The notes: generated by a model from the sequence alone, not told the origin. Positions 15,403 through 24,662 are shown, counted from the first letter of the stretch. The stretch: 64,000 nucleotides of DNA from Harenicola maris (GCA_018524345.1 JADQAZ010000002.1:992001-1056000), one strand, 5' to 3'. Made by a program: numbers and translations.

Positions 15403-18400
15403 TGCATTCTTTCCACAAGTTGCCGCGCCTGCCGAAGCATCTGCGCAGGGTCCGCTGGCCGCGTGATCACCTGCTGCCCGCCCGGGGCGGTCTGCCACAG
15501 GATGTGATCACCGGCAAAAATCATCGGCTGCTCCCATGCCGAGGGCAGGCTGCGCAGCACCGCGCAACTGGCCAGATCAAGGATCAAGGCCTGCCCCGCC
15601 TCCCCATGGTTGATCGCCAACTGCCCGCCATCGGCGGAAAACACCGCATCACTGGCCGGGCCAAGGGCCAGATTGCTGCACAGGGGCGTGCCCTCCGGCA
15701 GGCGCAAAATACGGGTCCCCTCCGCGCCCAGCCAGACAAGCACAGCGTGATCCGCGCTCAGCCTGACGCGCTGTTTGAAATCATAGCCCGTGATCAGCGA
15801 AAGCGCCGGCAAAGCGGGCATCTGCCCCGCCGCCTCCAGCGAAACCGCCCCCTGATCCGACAACAGGATCGCCCCCTCGGCCCCCGCAGGCTGTATCACC
15901 AAAGGCCCATACATCTGGCCGCCCGTGCCCTCAACGCCGATCCCCTCCGGCCCGATCGCAATGGCCAGCTGCTCCGACAGTGTCGCCCCAAGGGCAACCC
16001 CCCGCTGCCCACCCGGCGCAGGGTGCAAGGTCATGGAGGTCAGCTTCCGCTCGAGCATCAGCTCCCAGCCCGCGCCGCCAAGGCGATAGAGCCGCCAATC
16101 CCCCTCGGGGCGGTCCTCCATCCCCTCCGCCGTGCTGGCCCAAAGGGCCCCGCCGACAAAGGCAATGTCACGGAGCGCCCCCTCAGGCGGCACAGAAACC
16201 TCCTCCACCGCGCCAGAGCTGACATTAACCCGCCGCAATCCCCCATCCGCCCGCAAGAAAACCACCGCGCCCTCGGACAGCGCCACAGGCACCAACCGCG
16301 CCCCGCCGCGCGCCAATCCCTCCACCTGCGCCAGGGCCGCCCCACTGCCAAGGTCGAACAGCAGCGCCCGCCCCGCACTGCGCGAACACTCCGTCTCGGG
16401 CGCATCGGCAAGGGAGATCGGGCATAGATAGGCCTGCGTGATCAGGCCCCGCTTCCCGCCCAAAACCTCAAGCGCCATCTGCGGCAGGCTCCCGGGTGTC
16501 TCCACCGCGGGCAATGGCGGCACCGGCACCGGCGCAAGGCGCATCTCCCCGCCGGGCGACCAAACCGACAGGGCAGGCCCCGCCTTCTGCGCCGAGACAA
16601 CCGCCAACAGGCCCTCCTCCCGCGCCAGCAAAGGCACGCGGGAGCGCCCCGGCTCCGGCATGTCCCCCGCATCGCTCATGTCCCAAGCGCGGATCACCCC
16701 CGCCGCATCGCCCGACCAAAGCTGCCGCATCCCCTGCCCATCGGTGATCAGGGACAACGCCGTCACCTCGGCGCTATGGCTGGTCAAAACGGTTTCAACA
16801 CTCCCCTCGCGGATCACCCGAATCTCGCTCCCGTCGCTGCAAACCACCCGACTCTCGCTCAGAAACGCGATGCCGCCGTAATCCGGCACCAGTGAGCCAA
16901 TCCCCGCCGTCCCATCACAGCCCTCCAGCTCCCATCGCTCCCCTTCCGCCGACAGAACAACAGGCGAATCCCAAGACCCCGTCCCCCCCGGCAAAGCCAG
17001 CCAGCGTTCGGCGGAGAGGGGCTGCACCGACCGCGCCGACAGGTCCTCTGCATGTATCTGATGCAAGGGCGCCCCCGTCCCGCTGTCCCAAGAGGTCACG
17101 CACCAACTAAACTCCCCCGTCGGCGCCGCCATGGTGATCGACCCGCCATCCGGCGCCACGGTCACATGGGGCTGGCTGATCAGGCCAGAGAGGGCAGGGG
17201 GGCAGGCCCCGCCCGCATCCTCAGGCACCAAAACCTGCGCCTCGGTGGCCCCGATGGGCCAGCGCAGCAATGTCCCCCCGTCCTCGCCCCGCTGAAACAG
17301 AACAAGGGTCTCCGGCCCGGCAAAACCAAACACCGCATTCTCGATATTCTCCAAACCGCTCTGCCAAATCGCCAAAGGCTCTTGCGCGGCCTCCTTAAAC
17401 GGCTCCGGCAGGTCGAAAACCGCCAATTCCCCCTCCCGCTCAAGGCCAGAGGCAGGAACCACAACGCGCCCCCCGCCGGGCGCCGCCACAGCGCGGGTCA
17501 GAAACCACGCCCGCGCCGGATCGGTAAAGGCAAAGCCCCGCGTCCTCTCCCCCGTCACAGGATCCACCTCGAACAGGCTCTGGTCGAACACCCAGCCGCC
17601 TTCGGTATTGCGCTCCTCGCTAAAGGCCCGCAGGGCCATGCCTTCCGCCGTCAGGCCCATATGCGCATCGGGCGCAAAACGCTGCGCCTCCACCTGCGGC
17701 CCAAGCCGCACAAAGCTGCCGTCCCGCAAGCGCGCGGTCAGGGCGCCCTGCGGCGCGGCGATGATCTGCTCCACCCCGCTGCCAAGCCGCGCAGCGACCC
17801 CAAGCTCGATGTTGCCCGCCATAGCCCGCGTCAGGGCGGCCATGGCCTCGGGCGCAACCGGCCGCTCCGGCGCGCTCAGGTCCTGCGGCAGGGCCTGCAC
17901 AATCAGCCGCAAGGCCTCATCAGGCTGCGCCGCATCCAGCAACCCCTGCGCCTGCTCCGCAAGCCGCCGCGACTCCTGCAAGGCGGCCCGATCCGACGCC
18001 TGATCGAGCAGAACCACAGCCCCCCCGATCCCCGCTGCCAGCGCTCCGGCCCCAAGGGCCGCCAAGGCCCCATTGCGCCGCCGCCGCCGCCGCTCGCGCT
18101 GCCACAGCGCGTCAAAATCAAGGCCCAGCAGGCCCGCCGCCACCCGCGCCCGAATACGGGCAAAACTGTCCTTGGCCACATCGGGCGCAAGCGGCTCGTC
18201 CTTGGTGTCCGTAATGGTGCCATCGCGGTCCACAACCCGCCGCAGGGCAAGGGGGAAACACTCCTCCTCCGGCGCGCCCTCCTCGCTGGCAAAGGGCCGC
18301 CCGCCCACGATCACGGCAAACACACGCTCCGGCCCATGGGTCTGTTTAAAGGTGCGGATTTCCTCGTTCACCCATTTCGACGCCGCCGCATTCGGGCTGG

Positions 18401-18683
18401 CAATCACAATCAGGCTCTCGGACTCCTCAATCGCCCCGGTCAGCGCCGCCCCAAGGCTCGAGGCCCCCGCCAGCTCATCATCATCGCGAAAAAACCGCCC
18501 CAGCCGCCGCTTTTGCAGCCCCTCCACCGCCAGCCCAAGGGGCACACGATAGGATTCCAGAGACTTCTGGATCCTGCGCGCCCAAATTTTGTCCTTTTGG
18601 GAATAACTTATGAAAGCGCGGTATTTCTTAATGGCCCCGGCCCCGGTCTCCAAACCCTCTGCAAGGCACAGCCAAAGGGCCAC
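15399..18683 (-). CDS. TIR domain-transmembrane-beta-propeller (WD-like) protein
   Basis: A 1094-residue protein. The TIR domain spans about 20-195: box 1 YRAFISYSQKDK, box 2 RFFRDDDELAGAS, and the SKWVNEEI segment whose E108 matches the catalytic glutamate of NAD-cleaving TIRs (WVxxE in SARM1). A basic stretch and one membrane helix follow (about 200-227, NGALAALGAGALAAGIGGAVV), then a short coiled region and a large repeat domain rich in W/D beta-propeller blades, for example a WD40-type repeat near 635-665 with LWSGDAAGVIRAWD. The GTG at 18683 is the first start in the open frame; it and a TTG ten codons later both lack a good ribosome-binding site, so the start is uncertain. Cotranslated with the RyR gene downstream. 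Confidence 0.85.
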   Translation of the reverse strand: MALWLCLAEGLETGAGAIKKYRAFISYSQKDKIWARRIQKSLESYRVPLGLAVEGLQKRRLGRFFRDDDELAGASSLGAALTGAIEESESLIVIASPNAAASKWVNEEIRTFKQTHGPERVFAVIVGGRPFASEEGAPEEECFPLALRRVVDRDGTITDTKDEPLAPDVAKDSFARIRARVAAGLLGLDFDALWQRERRRRRRNGALAALGAGALAAGIGGAVVLLDQASDRAALQESRRLAEQAQGLLDAAQPDEALRLIVQALPQDLSAPERPVAPEAMAALTRAMAGNIELGVAARLGSGVEQIIAAPQGALTARLRDGSFVRLGPQVEAQRFAPDAHMGLTAEGMALRAFSEERNTEGGWVFDQSLFEVDPVTGERTRGFAFTDPARAWFLTRAVAAPGGGRVVVPASGLEREGELAVFDLPEPFKEAAQEPLAIWQSGLENIENAVFGFAGPETLVLFQRGEDGGTLLRWPIGATEAQVLVPEDAGGACPPALSGLISQPHVTVAPDGGSITMAAPTGEFSWCVTSWDSGTGAPLHQIHAEDLSARSVQPLSAERWLALPGGTGSWDSPVVLSAEGERWELEGCDGTAGIGSLVPDYGGIAFLSESRVVCSDGSEIRVIREGSVETVLTSHSAEVTALSLITDGQGMRQLWSGDAAGVIRAWDMSDAGDMPEPGRSRVPLLAREEGLLAVVSAQKAGPALSVWSPGGEMRLAPVPVPPLPAVETPGSLPQMALEVLGGKRGLITQAYLCPISLADAPETECSRSAGRALLFDLGSGAALAQVEGLARGGARLVPVALSEGAVVFLRADGGLRRVNVSSGAVEEVSVPPEGALRDIAFVGGALWASTAEGMEDRPEGDWRLYRLGGAGWELMLERKLTSMTLHPAPGGQRGVALGATLSEQLAIAIGPEGIGVEGTGGQMYGPLVIQPAGAEGAILLSDQGAVSLEAAGQMPALPALSLITGYDFKQRVRLSADHAVLVWLGAEGTRILRLPEGTPLCSNLALGPASDAVFSADGGQLAINHGEAGQALILDLASCAVLRSLPSAWEQPMIFAGDHILWQTAPGGQQVITRPADPAQMLRQARQLVERMQ

Positions 18684-18798
18684 AGGCCTGCTCAGCGGCG
18701 CATTTGAAATGGCGGGCGATGGGTTTCAAAAGAATGCTCGTGCAGATGCTCAATGACTTTGCCACGAAAGCCTACTGCGCCGTAGGTGTCAGGGCAAG

Positions 18799-19602
18799 CT
18801 AACCCGCGACGCCCGCCTGCGCCAAAATGCTGCGCGCCCGCATCCGCACCGGCGCATCGATCATCGCTCCACCCACCGAAACCGCCCCATCACCTGAGGC
18901 AAGAACGCGGCGAGCCCAATCGACCTCCTGCGGAGTTGGCGCAAAGGCGCGGCGAACCTCCGCGATCTGGCGCGGATGAATACAAAGCTTGCCACTCATC
19001 CCCAAGGCGCGGGCATGCACCGCGTCTTCATAACTCTCGCTCAGATCATCAATCTGCGCCGTCACCCCGTCTACCGGCGCGGCGATCCCCGCAAGCCGTG
19101 AGGCCAGCACCAATTCCGACCGCGCCGGAAGCAGAACCTCGCGCAGATGGGCACAGCCAAGGTCGGCGCAAAAGTCGATCGACCCGAAAACAAGCCTGCA
19201 CACACCGGGCAGGGCGGCAATCGCGCGCGCTTGGGCAAGGCCCGCTGCAGTCTCGATCAGTGCCATGACGGGCAGGGCTCCCGCGATCCTTTGGCAAAGA
19301 GCGGCAACCTCCCCAGGATGCTCCGCCTTGGGCAGGATCACAGCAGCAAGGTCCAGGGCTCCCGCCGCCGCAATATCCGCATCATGCCAAGGCGTCCCAA
19401 TCCCATTGATCCGCAACAAAACCGGCAGGTCAGTGAAATCACTGCGCAGCAAGGCGCGCGCCCTTTCCTTGCCATCACGCGCTACCGCGTCCTCCAGATC
19501 AAGGATCACCGCATCCGCCCCCGATGCCGCCGCCTTTTCAAACCGCTCCGGCCGGTCCGCAGGCACAAAAAGTGGCAGGCGTATCTCCTGCGGCGTCACC
19601 AT
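18799..19602 (-). CDS. HpcH/HpaI family CoA ester lyase (citramalyl/malyl-CoA lyase-like)
   Basis: A 267-residue TIM-barrel lyase of the citrate-lyase-beta type, splitting a 3-hydroxyacyl-CoA such as citramalyl-, malyl- or methylmalyl-CoA with Mg2+. Conserved features: FVPADRPERFEKA (strand 1), LDLEDAV, RINGIGTPW, ILPKAE, ALIETAAGL and the metal-binding FGSIDFCADLG. The ATG at 19602 overlaps the upstream dehydratase gene by seven bases; an in-frame start at 19650 lies well inside that gene. Last gene of a leftward operon with a CoA-transferase and an acyl-CoA dehydratase, the order of enzymes needed to activate, hydrate and cleave a mesaconate/itaconate-like acid. Exact substrate not determined. 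Confidence 0.9.
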   Translation of the reverse strand: MVTPQEIRLPLFVPADRPERFEKAAASGADAVILDLEDAVARDGKERARALLRSDFTDLPVLLRINGIGTPWHDADIAAAGALDLAAVILPKAEHPGEVAALCQRIAGALPVMALIETAAGLAQARAIAALPGVCRLVFGSIDFCADLGCAHLREVLLPARSELVLASRLAGIAAPVDGVTAQIDDLSESYEDAVHARALGMSGKLCIHPRQIAEVRRAFAPTPQEVDWARRVLASGDGAVSVGGAMIDAPVRMRARSILAQAGVAG

Positions 19603-20426
19603 TCCGCATAGGCCTCCATTGCCACGGGGCCGCCCGGGGCCGCACTCCACAGTTTCATCCCGCCATCCTCCTCTATTGCATGCAGAGTCAGCGGCGTTCC
19701 GGCAAAGGCGGGCGATAGGCCACGAAACTGAAACTGCGTCGGCGCGGCCCCCAGAAGGTCCTGCGCGAGCCCTGCAAGCAGCGCCGCCTGCATCGGCCCG
19801 TGCACCACAAGGCCGGGATAGCCCTCGGCACCGGTGGCATAGGGCAGGTCGTAATGAATGCGATGGCTGTTAAAGGTCAGGGCCGAATACCGGAACAGCA
19901 ACTCGGGAGAGGGATCAACCTCGAGCTGTTCGGCGCTCTGCGGCGCGGGGGGCAGGGCTTTCACCCTGGCACCGGGGGCAGGTGCCTCGCGATATACGAT
20001 ATCTTGCACCTCGCTCAAAACCGCGCGCCCTTCGGCGCTGTAGTCATGGGTCAGTGTCACAAAACACAGCGGCCCACTGCGCCCCTGCTTCAGGCGCAGA
20101 TCGGTGATCTCGGACTGCCGCGTCACCACCTCGCCCACCCGCGCGGCGCTATGAAACCGGATGCTCCCCCCCGCCCACATGCGGCGGGGAAGGGGCACCG
20201 GCGGCAGGAAACCTCCGCGCTCTGGATGCCCGTCGGGGCCAAGGCCGGCGGTGGCTACAGGCCCGTGGCACAGGCAATGGTGAAGCAAAAGCGGCGCCTC
20301 CGTGCCTTCCGCGATCTCGGCGCTGCGATCAAAAGTGGCAAGAAACCGCGCTGCAAGCACCGGCGTCAGCATCTCCGACGCCTCCTCCCTGCGCCCGATC
20401 CATCCCCGCAGATGATCCAGATCCAT
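19596..20426 (-). CDS. FAS1-like/HTD2-type acyl-CoA dehydratase (mesaconyl-C4-CoA hydratase-like)
   Basis: A 276-residue double-hotdog protein. The N-terminal FAS1-like dehydratase part (about 1-150) includes RMWAGGSIRFHSAARVGE; the C-terminal part carries LLFRYSALTFNSHRIHYD and YPGLVVHGPMQAALL, the hydratase signature with the catalytic histidine region. Relatives are mesaconyl-C4-CoA hydratase and mitochondrial HTD2. Start at 20426 chosen because it overlaps the CoA-transferase stop by one base (TGATG) and begins MDLDHLRGWIGRRE as homologues do. Expected to hydrate an unsaturated dicarboxylyl-CoA to the hydroxy compound that the downstream lyase would cleave. Confidence 0.85.
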   Translation of the reverse strand: MDLDHLRGWIGRREEASEMLTPVLAARFLATFDRSAEIAEGTEAPLLLHHCLCHGPVATAGLGPDGHPERGGFLPPVPLPRRMWAGGSIRFHSAARVGEVVTRQSEITDLRLKQGRSGPLCFVTLTHDYSAEGRAVLSEVQDIVYREAPAPGARVKALPPAPQSAEQLEVDPSPELLFRYSALTFNSHRIHYDLPYATGAEGYPGLVVHGPMQAALLAGLAQDLLGAAPTQFQFRGLSPAFAGTPLTLHAIEEDGGMKLWSAAPGGPVAMEAYAEW

Positions 20427-21526
20427 CACACCGTCTCCGCAAGGGGCGCAAGGCCGGGCACGGGGCCATAGGCCCGCGGCTCCCCCTCCCACACCGGCGC
20501 CGGCGCGGGATAGGACAAGGGGCCATTGGGCGTCTCCACGCTCACCCGCCGCAGATGAGGATGGCGGGCAAGCCCCGCCATATCGTTCACCTGCGCTACC
20601 GCCACATCCGCTTGCAACAGGGCGTGCATGGCCTGCTCTCCGGTCAGGGCCTTGAAACGTTCCGCCACTACGGCATCTGTCTCGGCGCGGTTTTCCACCC
20701 GCGCGACATTGCTGGCGAAACGGGGATCACTGCCAAGCTCCGGCGCGCCAAGGAACTGCGCACAAAGCTTCTTCCACTCCCGATCACTCTGGATCGAGAT
20801 CAAAATCTGCGCCCCGTCCTGCGCCGTAAACACGCCGTAGGGTGCAATAGAGGGGTGCGACAGCCCCACACGTTTCGGGCTCTTGCCGCCCTCGTGGTTG
20901 AGCAGCGGCACGGTCAGCCAATCGGCCATGACATCAAACATCGACACCGAAATACAGGCGCCCTTGCCCGTCACCCCGCGCCGGATCAGGGCCTCCAGAA
21001 CCGCCGACTGCGCTGTTGCGCCAGTGGCGATATCCACCAGGGAAATCCCCACCCGCGCAGGTTCCTCCGGTCCGCCGGTGATCGAACACAGGCCGGATTC
21101 GGCCTGCACCAACAGGTCATAGGCCTTCCGGTCCGCCATCGGTCCACCCTCGCCATAGCCCGAAATCGAACAGGTGATCAGCTTAGGAAACTCCTGCGCA
21201 AGGCGTTCAAAGGGAAACCCCAGCCGCGCCAAGGCGCCGCGCTTGAGGTTCTGCACCAGAACATCGCTCTCGCCCAGCAACTCCGCCAGCGCCGCACGCC
21301 CCTCAGGCGCGCGCAGGTCAAGGGTGCGCGATTGCTTGCCACGGTTCAGCCAGACGAAATAGCTCGACTGCCCCCGCGCCACATCATCATAGCCGCGGGC
21401 AAAGTCTCCCTCGGGGCGCTCGATCTTGATCACCTCCGCCCCCGCATCGGCAAGCCGCGAGGTGCAGAAAGGCGCGGCCACCGCCTGCTCGACCGACACC
21501 ACCCGAAGGCCCTCCAGCGGGCGCAT
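20426..21526 (-). CDS. CaiB/BaiF family (family III) CoA-transferase
   Basis: A 366-residue enzyme that transfers CoA between carboxylic acids through an aspartyl-CoA intermediate. N-terminal PLEGLRVVSVEQAVAAPFCT and ADAGAEVIKIERPEG are family hallmarks; the catalytic aspartate is D137 in AYDLLVQAESGL. ATG at 21526 overlaps the upstream acyl-CoA dehydrogenase stop by one base; a TTG one codon earlier is also possible. The operon context (dehydrogenase, dehydratase, lyase) suggests a role in activating a C5-type dicarboxylic acid, probably with succinyl-CoA as donor. The acid is an inference. Confidence 0.92.
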   Translation of the reverse strand: MRPLEGLRVVSVEQAVAAPFCTSRLADAGAEVIKIERPEGDFARGYDDVARGQSSYFVWLNRGKQSRTLDLRAPEGRAALAELLGESDVLVQNLKRGALARLGFPFERLAQEFPKLITCSISGYGEGGPMADRKAYDLLVQAESGLCSITGGPEEPARVGISLVDIATGATAQSAVLEALIRRGVTGKGACISVSMFDVMADWLTVPLLNHEGGKSPKRVGLSHPSIAPYGVFTAQDGAQILISIQSDREWKKLCAQFLGAPELGSDPRFASNVARVENRAETDAVVAERFKALTGEQAMHALLQADVAVAQVNDMAGLARHPHLRRVSVETPNGPLSYPAPAPVWEGEPRAYGPVPGLAPLAETV

Positions 21527-22689
21527 CAAAACGACCTCGGAAGGTCAAGCACATGCTCTGCAACATAGGACAGGATCAAGTTGGTCGAGATCGGCGCAAC
21601 CTGATAAAGCCGCGTCTCGCGGAACTTGCGCTCTACATCGTATTCGCAGGCAAAACCAAAGCCGCCGTGGAACTGCAAACAGGAATTCGCCGCCTCCCAG
21701 CTTGCCTTGGCAGCAAGGTATTTGGCCATATTCGCCTCCGCCCCGCAGGGCTGCCCCGCGTCATACAGACGGCTGGCCTTGCGGCACATCAGATTGGCGG
21801 CCTCGATCTCGATATAGGCCTCGGCAATCGGGAACTGCACGCCCTGATTCTGGCCAATGGCGCGGCCAAAGACATTGCGCTCGCTGACGTATTTCACCAC
21901 CCTGTCGGTGAACCAGTACCCATCCCCTATACATTCGGCGGCAATCAGGGTGCGCTCTGCATTCAGGCCGGTCAGAATATACTTGAACCCCTTGCCTTCC
22001 TCCCCGATCAGGTTCTCCTCGGGGATCTCCAGATTGTCGAAGAAAAGCTCGTTGGTCTCGTGGTTCACCATATTGGGGATCGGGCGCATCGTCATGCCCG
22101 ACTGCAGCGCTTCCTTGATATCCACCAGAAAGATCGACAGCCCCTCGGACTTCTTCTTCACCTCGGACAGGGGCGTCGTGCGGGCCAGCAGGATCATCAG
22201 GTCCGAATGCTGCACACGGCTGATCCAGACCTTCTGTCCGTTCACCACGTATTTGTCGCCCTTCTTCACGGCGGTGGTCTTCAACTGCGTCGTGTCCGTG
22301 CCGGTCGTCGGCTCTGTCACGCCCATAGATTGCAACCGCAACTCGCCGCTGGCAAGGCGCGGCAGAATGCGCCGGCGCTGCTCTTCCGATCCATGGCGGA
22401 CAAGGGTGTTCATATTATACATCTGGCCGTGACAGGCGCCAGAGTTCCCGCCTGCGCGGTTGATCTCCTCCATGATCACGGCGGCTTCCGTCAGGCCAAG
22501 GCCCGAACCACCATACTCTTCAGGGATCAGGGCCGCCATCCAACCCGCCCGCGTCAGCGCATCTACGAAGGCCTCGGGATAGGTGCGCTCCTCGTCTATC
22601 TTGCGGTGATATTCGTCGGGAAACTCTGCGCAAAGGGCGCGCACGGCATCGCGAATGTCTTGAAACTCATCATTCTCGTGATCTTGCAT
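21526..22689 (-). CDS. Acyl-CoA dehydrogenase with relocated catalytic glutamate
   Basis: A 387-residue flavoprotein that introduces an alpha-beta double bond into an acyl-CoA. Family motifs are clear: MGVTEPTTGTDTTQL (FAD contact), NGQKVWISRV, and QFHGGFGFACEYDVERKFRETR. At the usual catalytic position (YEGTSQI in most family members) this protein reads LYQVAPIS, with Q363 in place of glutamate. A glutamate is present at E245 in GLNAERTL, where isovaleryl-CoA dehydrogenase carries its base, so it is probably active on a branched substrate. A strong ribosome-binding site (GAGGAG) precedes the ATG. First gene of the leftward four-gene operon. Confidence 0.93.
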   Translation of the reverse strand: MQDHENDEFQDIRDAVRALCAEFPDEYHRKIDEERTYPEAFVDALTRAGWMAALIPEEYGGSGLGLTEAAVIMEEINRAGGNSGACHGQMYNMNTLVRHGSEEQRRRILPRLASGELRLQSMGVTEPTTGTDTTQLKTTAVKKGDKYVVNGQKVWISRVQHSDLMILLARTTPLSEVKKKSEGLSIFLVDIKEALQSGMTMRPIPNMVNHETNELFFDNLEIPEENLIGEEGKGFKYILTGLNAERTLIAAECIGDGYWFTDRVVKYVSERNVFGRAIGQNQGVQFPIAEAYIEIEAANLMCRKASRLYDAGQPCGAEANMAKYLAAKASWEAANSCLQFHGGFGFACEYDVERKFRETRLYQVAPISTNLILSYVAEHVLDLPRSF

Positions 22690-22818
22690 ACAGATCTCCT
22701 CCGGAACTTCTCGGGCCGCAATGCGGCCTGCTCCGGCACAATCCGATGTTCTAATCCATAATTCAAATAACAGAAGGGCCTTTCAGGTATGCATTTTGGG
22801 CATGGAAACGCACGGGCC

Positions 22819-22857
22819 CCAAACACAAAGGCGCCCGCAGTTACCTGCGGGCGCCTT
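22819..22857 (-). terminator. Rho-independent terminator after the SDR gene
   Basis: A perfect 13-bp stem (22828-22840 with 22845-22857) and a four-base loop. Read on the minus strand, the hairpin ends in CTGCGGGCGCCTT and runs into TGTGTTT, a U-rich tail. It lies 28 bases beyond the stop of the leftward SDR gene and before the acyl-CoA dehydrogenase gene, so the SDR gene ends its own transcript there and the downstream operon needs a separate promoter or readthrough. Confidence 0.8.
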
Positions 22858-22884
22858 AGCGCATGGTCACAATGCCAGGGGGTC

Positions 22885-23805
22885 CTAAACAGGATCCCAA
22901 CAAAAAGCATCGGCCGAGACATCAAGCGGCACATAGCTGCCCTTCAATGCCGGAACTGCGTGATTGGCCACAGTGGCGGTCTCCCAGCCCTCGCTGCGAT
23001 GCACCGACCGCACCGGGCGCGGCTGTGACATCAGGAAAATCTCGTTGTTGCGTACGGCGAAAATCTGTCCGGTGGTATCCGCCGCCGCGTCGGTGGCCAG
23101 ATAAAGCGCCATCGGGGCAATCTTCTCCGGCTTCATCTCCTTCATGCGGTCCACCCGCTCTTGCTGTTCGGGGCTGTCGACCTTGATCGAGGATGTCATC
23201 CGGCTCCAGGCAAAAGGCGCGATACAATTCGAACGGATGTTCCAGCGCTGCAGGTCCAGCGCCATAGACTTCGAGAGCGCCGCAACCCCCAGCTTGGCCG
23301 CCGAGTAATTCGCCTGCGCAAGGTTCCCGACAAGGCCGGAGGTCGATGTCATGTGGATCAGACTGCCCGATCCCTGCTCGCGCATGACATCGGCGGCGGC
23401 GCGGCTGACATTGAAGGTGCCGTAAAGATGTACCTTCACCACGGCGTCGAAATTCTCGTAGGTCATCTTGTGGAAGAACTGGTCGCGCAGGATGCCCGCG
23501 TTGTTTACCACCGCATCCAGCCGCCCAAAGGCCTCGGTCGCCTGACGCACCATCGCCTTCGCCCCCTCTGGGTCGGAAACATCGTCGCCATTGGCAATCG
23601 CCCGCCCGCCTAGTTTTTTAATCTCTGCCACAACCTCCTTTGCGGCCGTGCTGGATTCCCGCTGCCCGTCAAGGGATGCGCCAATGTCGTTGATGGCGAC
23701 CATCGCACCGGCGCGTGCGGCCTCCATGGCGATGGCGCGGCCAATGCCGCCGCCCGCGCCAGTGACAAGCATCACCTTGCCCTCAAGTGGTTTCAATTCA
23801 GACAT
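22885..23805 (-). CDS. SDR family oxidoreductase (3-hydroxyacyl-CoA dehydrogenase, HSD17B4-like)
   Basis: A 306-residue short-chain dehydrogenase similar to the N-terminal domain of peroxisomal multifunctional enzyme 2. Nucleotide motif TGAGGGIGRAIA near residues 15-26, NNAGILRD near 101-108, catalytic S and YxxxK (ANYSAAKLG near 165), and the long C-terminal extension after 240 seen in this subgroup. Expected to oxidise (3R)-3-hydroxyacyl-CoA with NAD. GGAGGAAAC precedes the ATG. It would complement the MaoC-type (R)-hydratase encoded in the divergent operon. Separately terminated from the next leftward operon. Confidence 0.9.
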   Translation of the reverse strand: MSELKPLEGKVMLVTGAGGGIGRAIAMEAARAGAMVAINDIGASLDGQRESSTAAKEVVAEIKKLGGRAIANGDDVSDPEGAKAMVRQATEAFGRLDAVVNNAGILRDQFFHKMTYENFDAVVKVHLYGTFNVSRAAADVMREQGSGSLIHMTSTSGLVGNLAQANYSAAKLGVAALSKSMALDLQRWNIRSNCIAPFAWSRMTSSIKVDSPEQQERVDRMKEMKPEKIAPMALYLATDAAADTTGQIFAVRNNEIFLMSQPRPVRSVHRSEGWETATVANHAVPALKGSYVPLDVSADAFCWDPV

Positions 23806-23865
23806 GTTTCCTCCGTTACGTCCGTTAAAGTCGGTATCCTTCGGGGCTGGCGCAGGTTCGCACCG

Positions 23866-24642
23866 TTACTCCGCGGCCTGATGGCCAAACACGCCGCGCT
23901 CAATCTGCCGCGCAGCACCGGCCAGATCCCGCCCGACATGGTCAAGGCTCTCCTGGGTCTGCTGGCCGGTAATGGTGATACTGCTCATGCCCAATCGCGG
24001 CACACCCGCGGCGTCACAGGCGACGGCGGCGGTGATATCAAGGCCGCGAAACAGATTGCCATGGTCCTGCGCCGTGCCGGTCTCGCGGGCGGCCTGCACA
24101 TCGGCCCAATAGGCCTCGAATCCCGGCGCATCCTGCCAGCGCACACTGTCATAACCCTTGCGGGTCTGTTCCTTGTTCAGGCCCAACGTCGCGGCATATA
24201 CCCGCCCGATCGCGCCGACAAAGGCGGGCAGGCGGCTGTTCCGCGCCATCACTGCCTGCACGATATTCGGAGCGGTGAAACGATCAATCAACACCACGCG
24301 GCGGTTCTCTGTGATCTGCCATAGGGCAATGGCCACCTGCCGCTCCTGCGCAATCGCGTTGAGCACTGGCCGGATCAAATCCGACGGGTTCGCACCCAGA
24401 AGCGGGGCGGCAAATTCCATCAACCCCATGCCGATCACGTAGGTCTTCGCCTCGGGATCAAAGCTCACGAGCCCCTCATGGGCGAGGGTGCGCAGGATGT
24501 TGAACGCCGAGGAGACATTCAGCCCCGCCTCCCGCGCGATCTGCGTTGCGCCCATGGGCTGCCCGCTGCTCGCCAGCAGCCGCATGATAATCATCGCATT
24601 CTGCACGGCGGGCACAAATTTCTGTCCAGTATCGTCGGTCAT
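23866..24642 (-). CDS. IclR family transcriptional regulator
   Basis: A 258-residue regulator: an N-terminal winged helix-turn-helix (about 10-70, with GATQIAREAGLNVSSAFNIL) and a C-terminal GAF-like effector domain (about 85-250). The IclR signature region is seen in AVACDAAGVPRLGMSSI. It lies between two acyl-CoA catabolic operons, divergent from the dehydrogenase gene at 24733, and probably controls both arms in response to a carboxylic acid or acyl-CoA. Its own leader carries palindromic sites at 24663-24697. Confidence 0.92.
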   Translation of the reverse strand: MTDDTGQKFVPAVQNAMIIMRLLASSGQPMGATQIAREAGLNVSSAFNILRTLAHEGLVSFDPEAKTYVIGMGLMEFAAPLLGANPSDLIRPVLNAIAQERQVAIALWQITENRRVVLIDRFTAPNIVQAVMARNSRLPAFVGAIGRVYAATLGLNKEQTRKGYDSVRWQDAPGFEAYWADVQAARETGTAQDHGNLFRGLDITAAVACDAAGVPRLGMSSITITGQQTQESLDHVGRDLAGAARQIERGVFGHQAAE

Positions 24643-24662
24643 GGTATTCCCTTGAAAGAATG

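Noticed and set aside
15402-18707. Several long plus-strand open frames opposite the TIR gene
   Set aside because: They are high-GC antisense frames with low-complexity P/R/A/Q composition, while the minus strand encodes clear TIR and propeller motifs.
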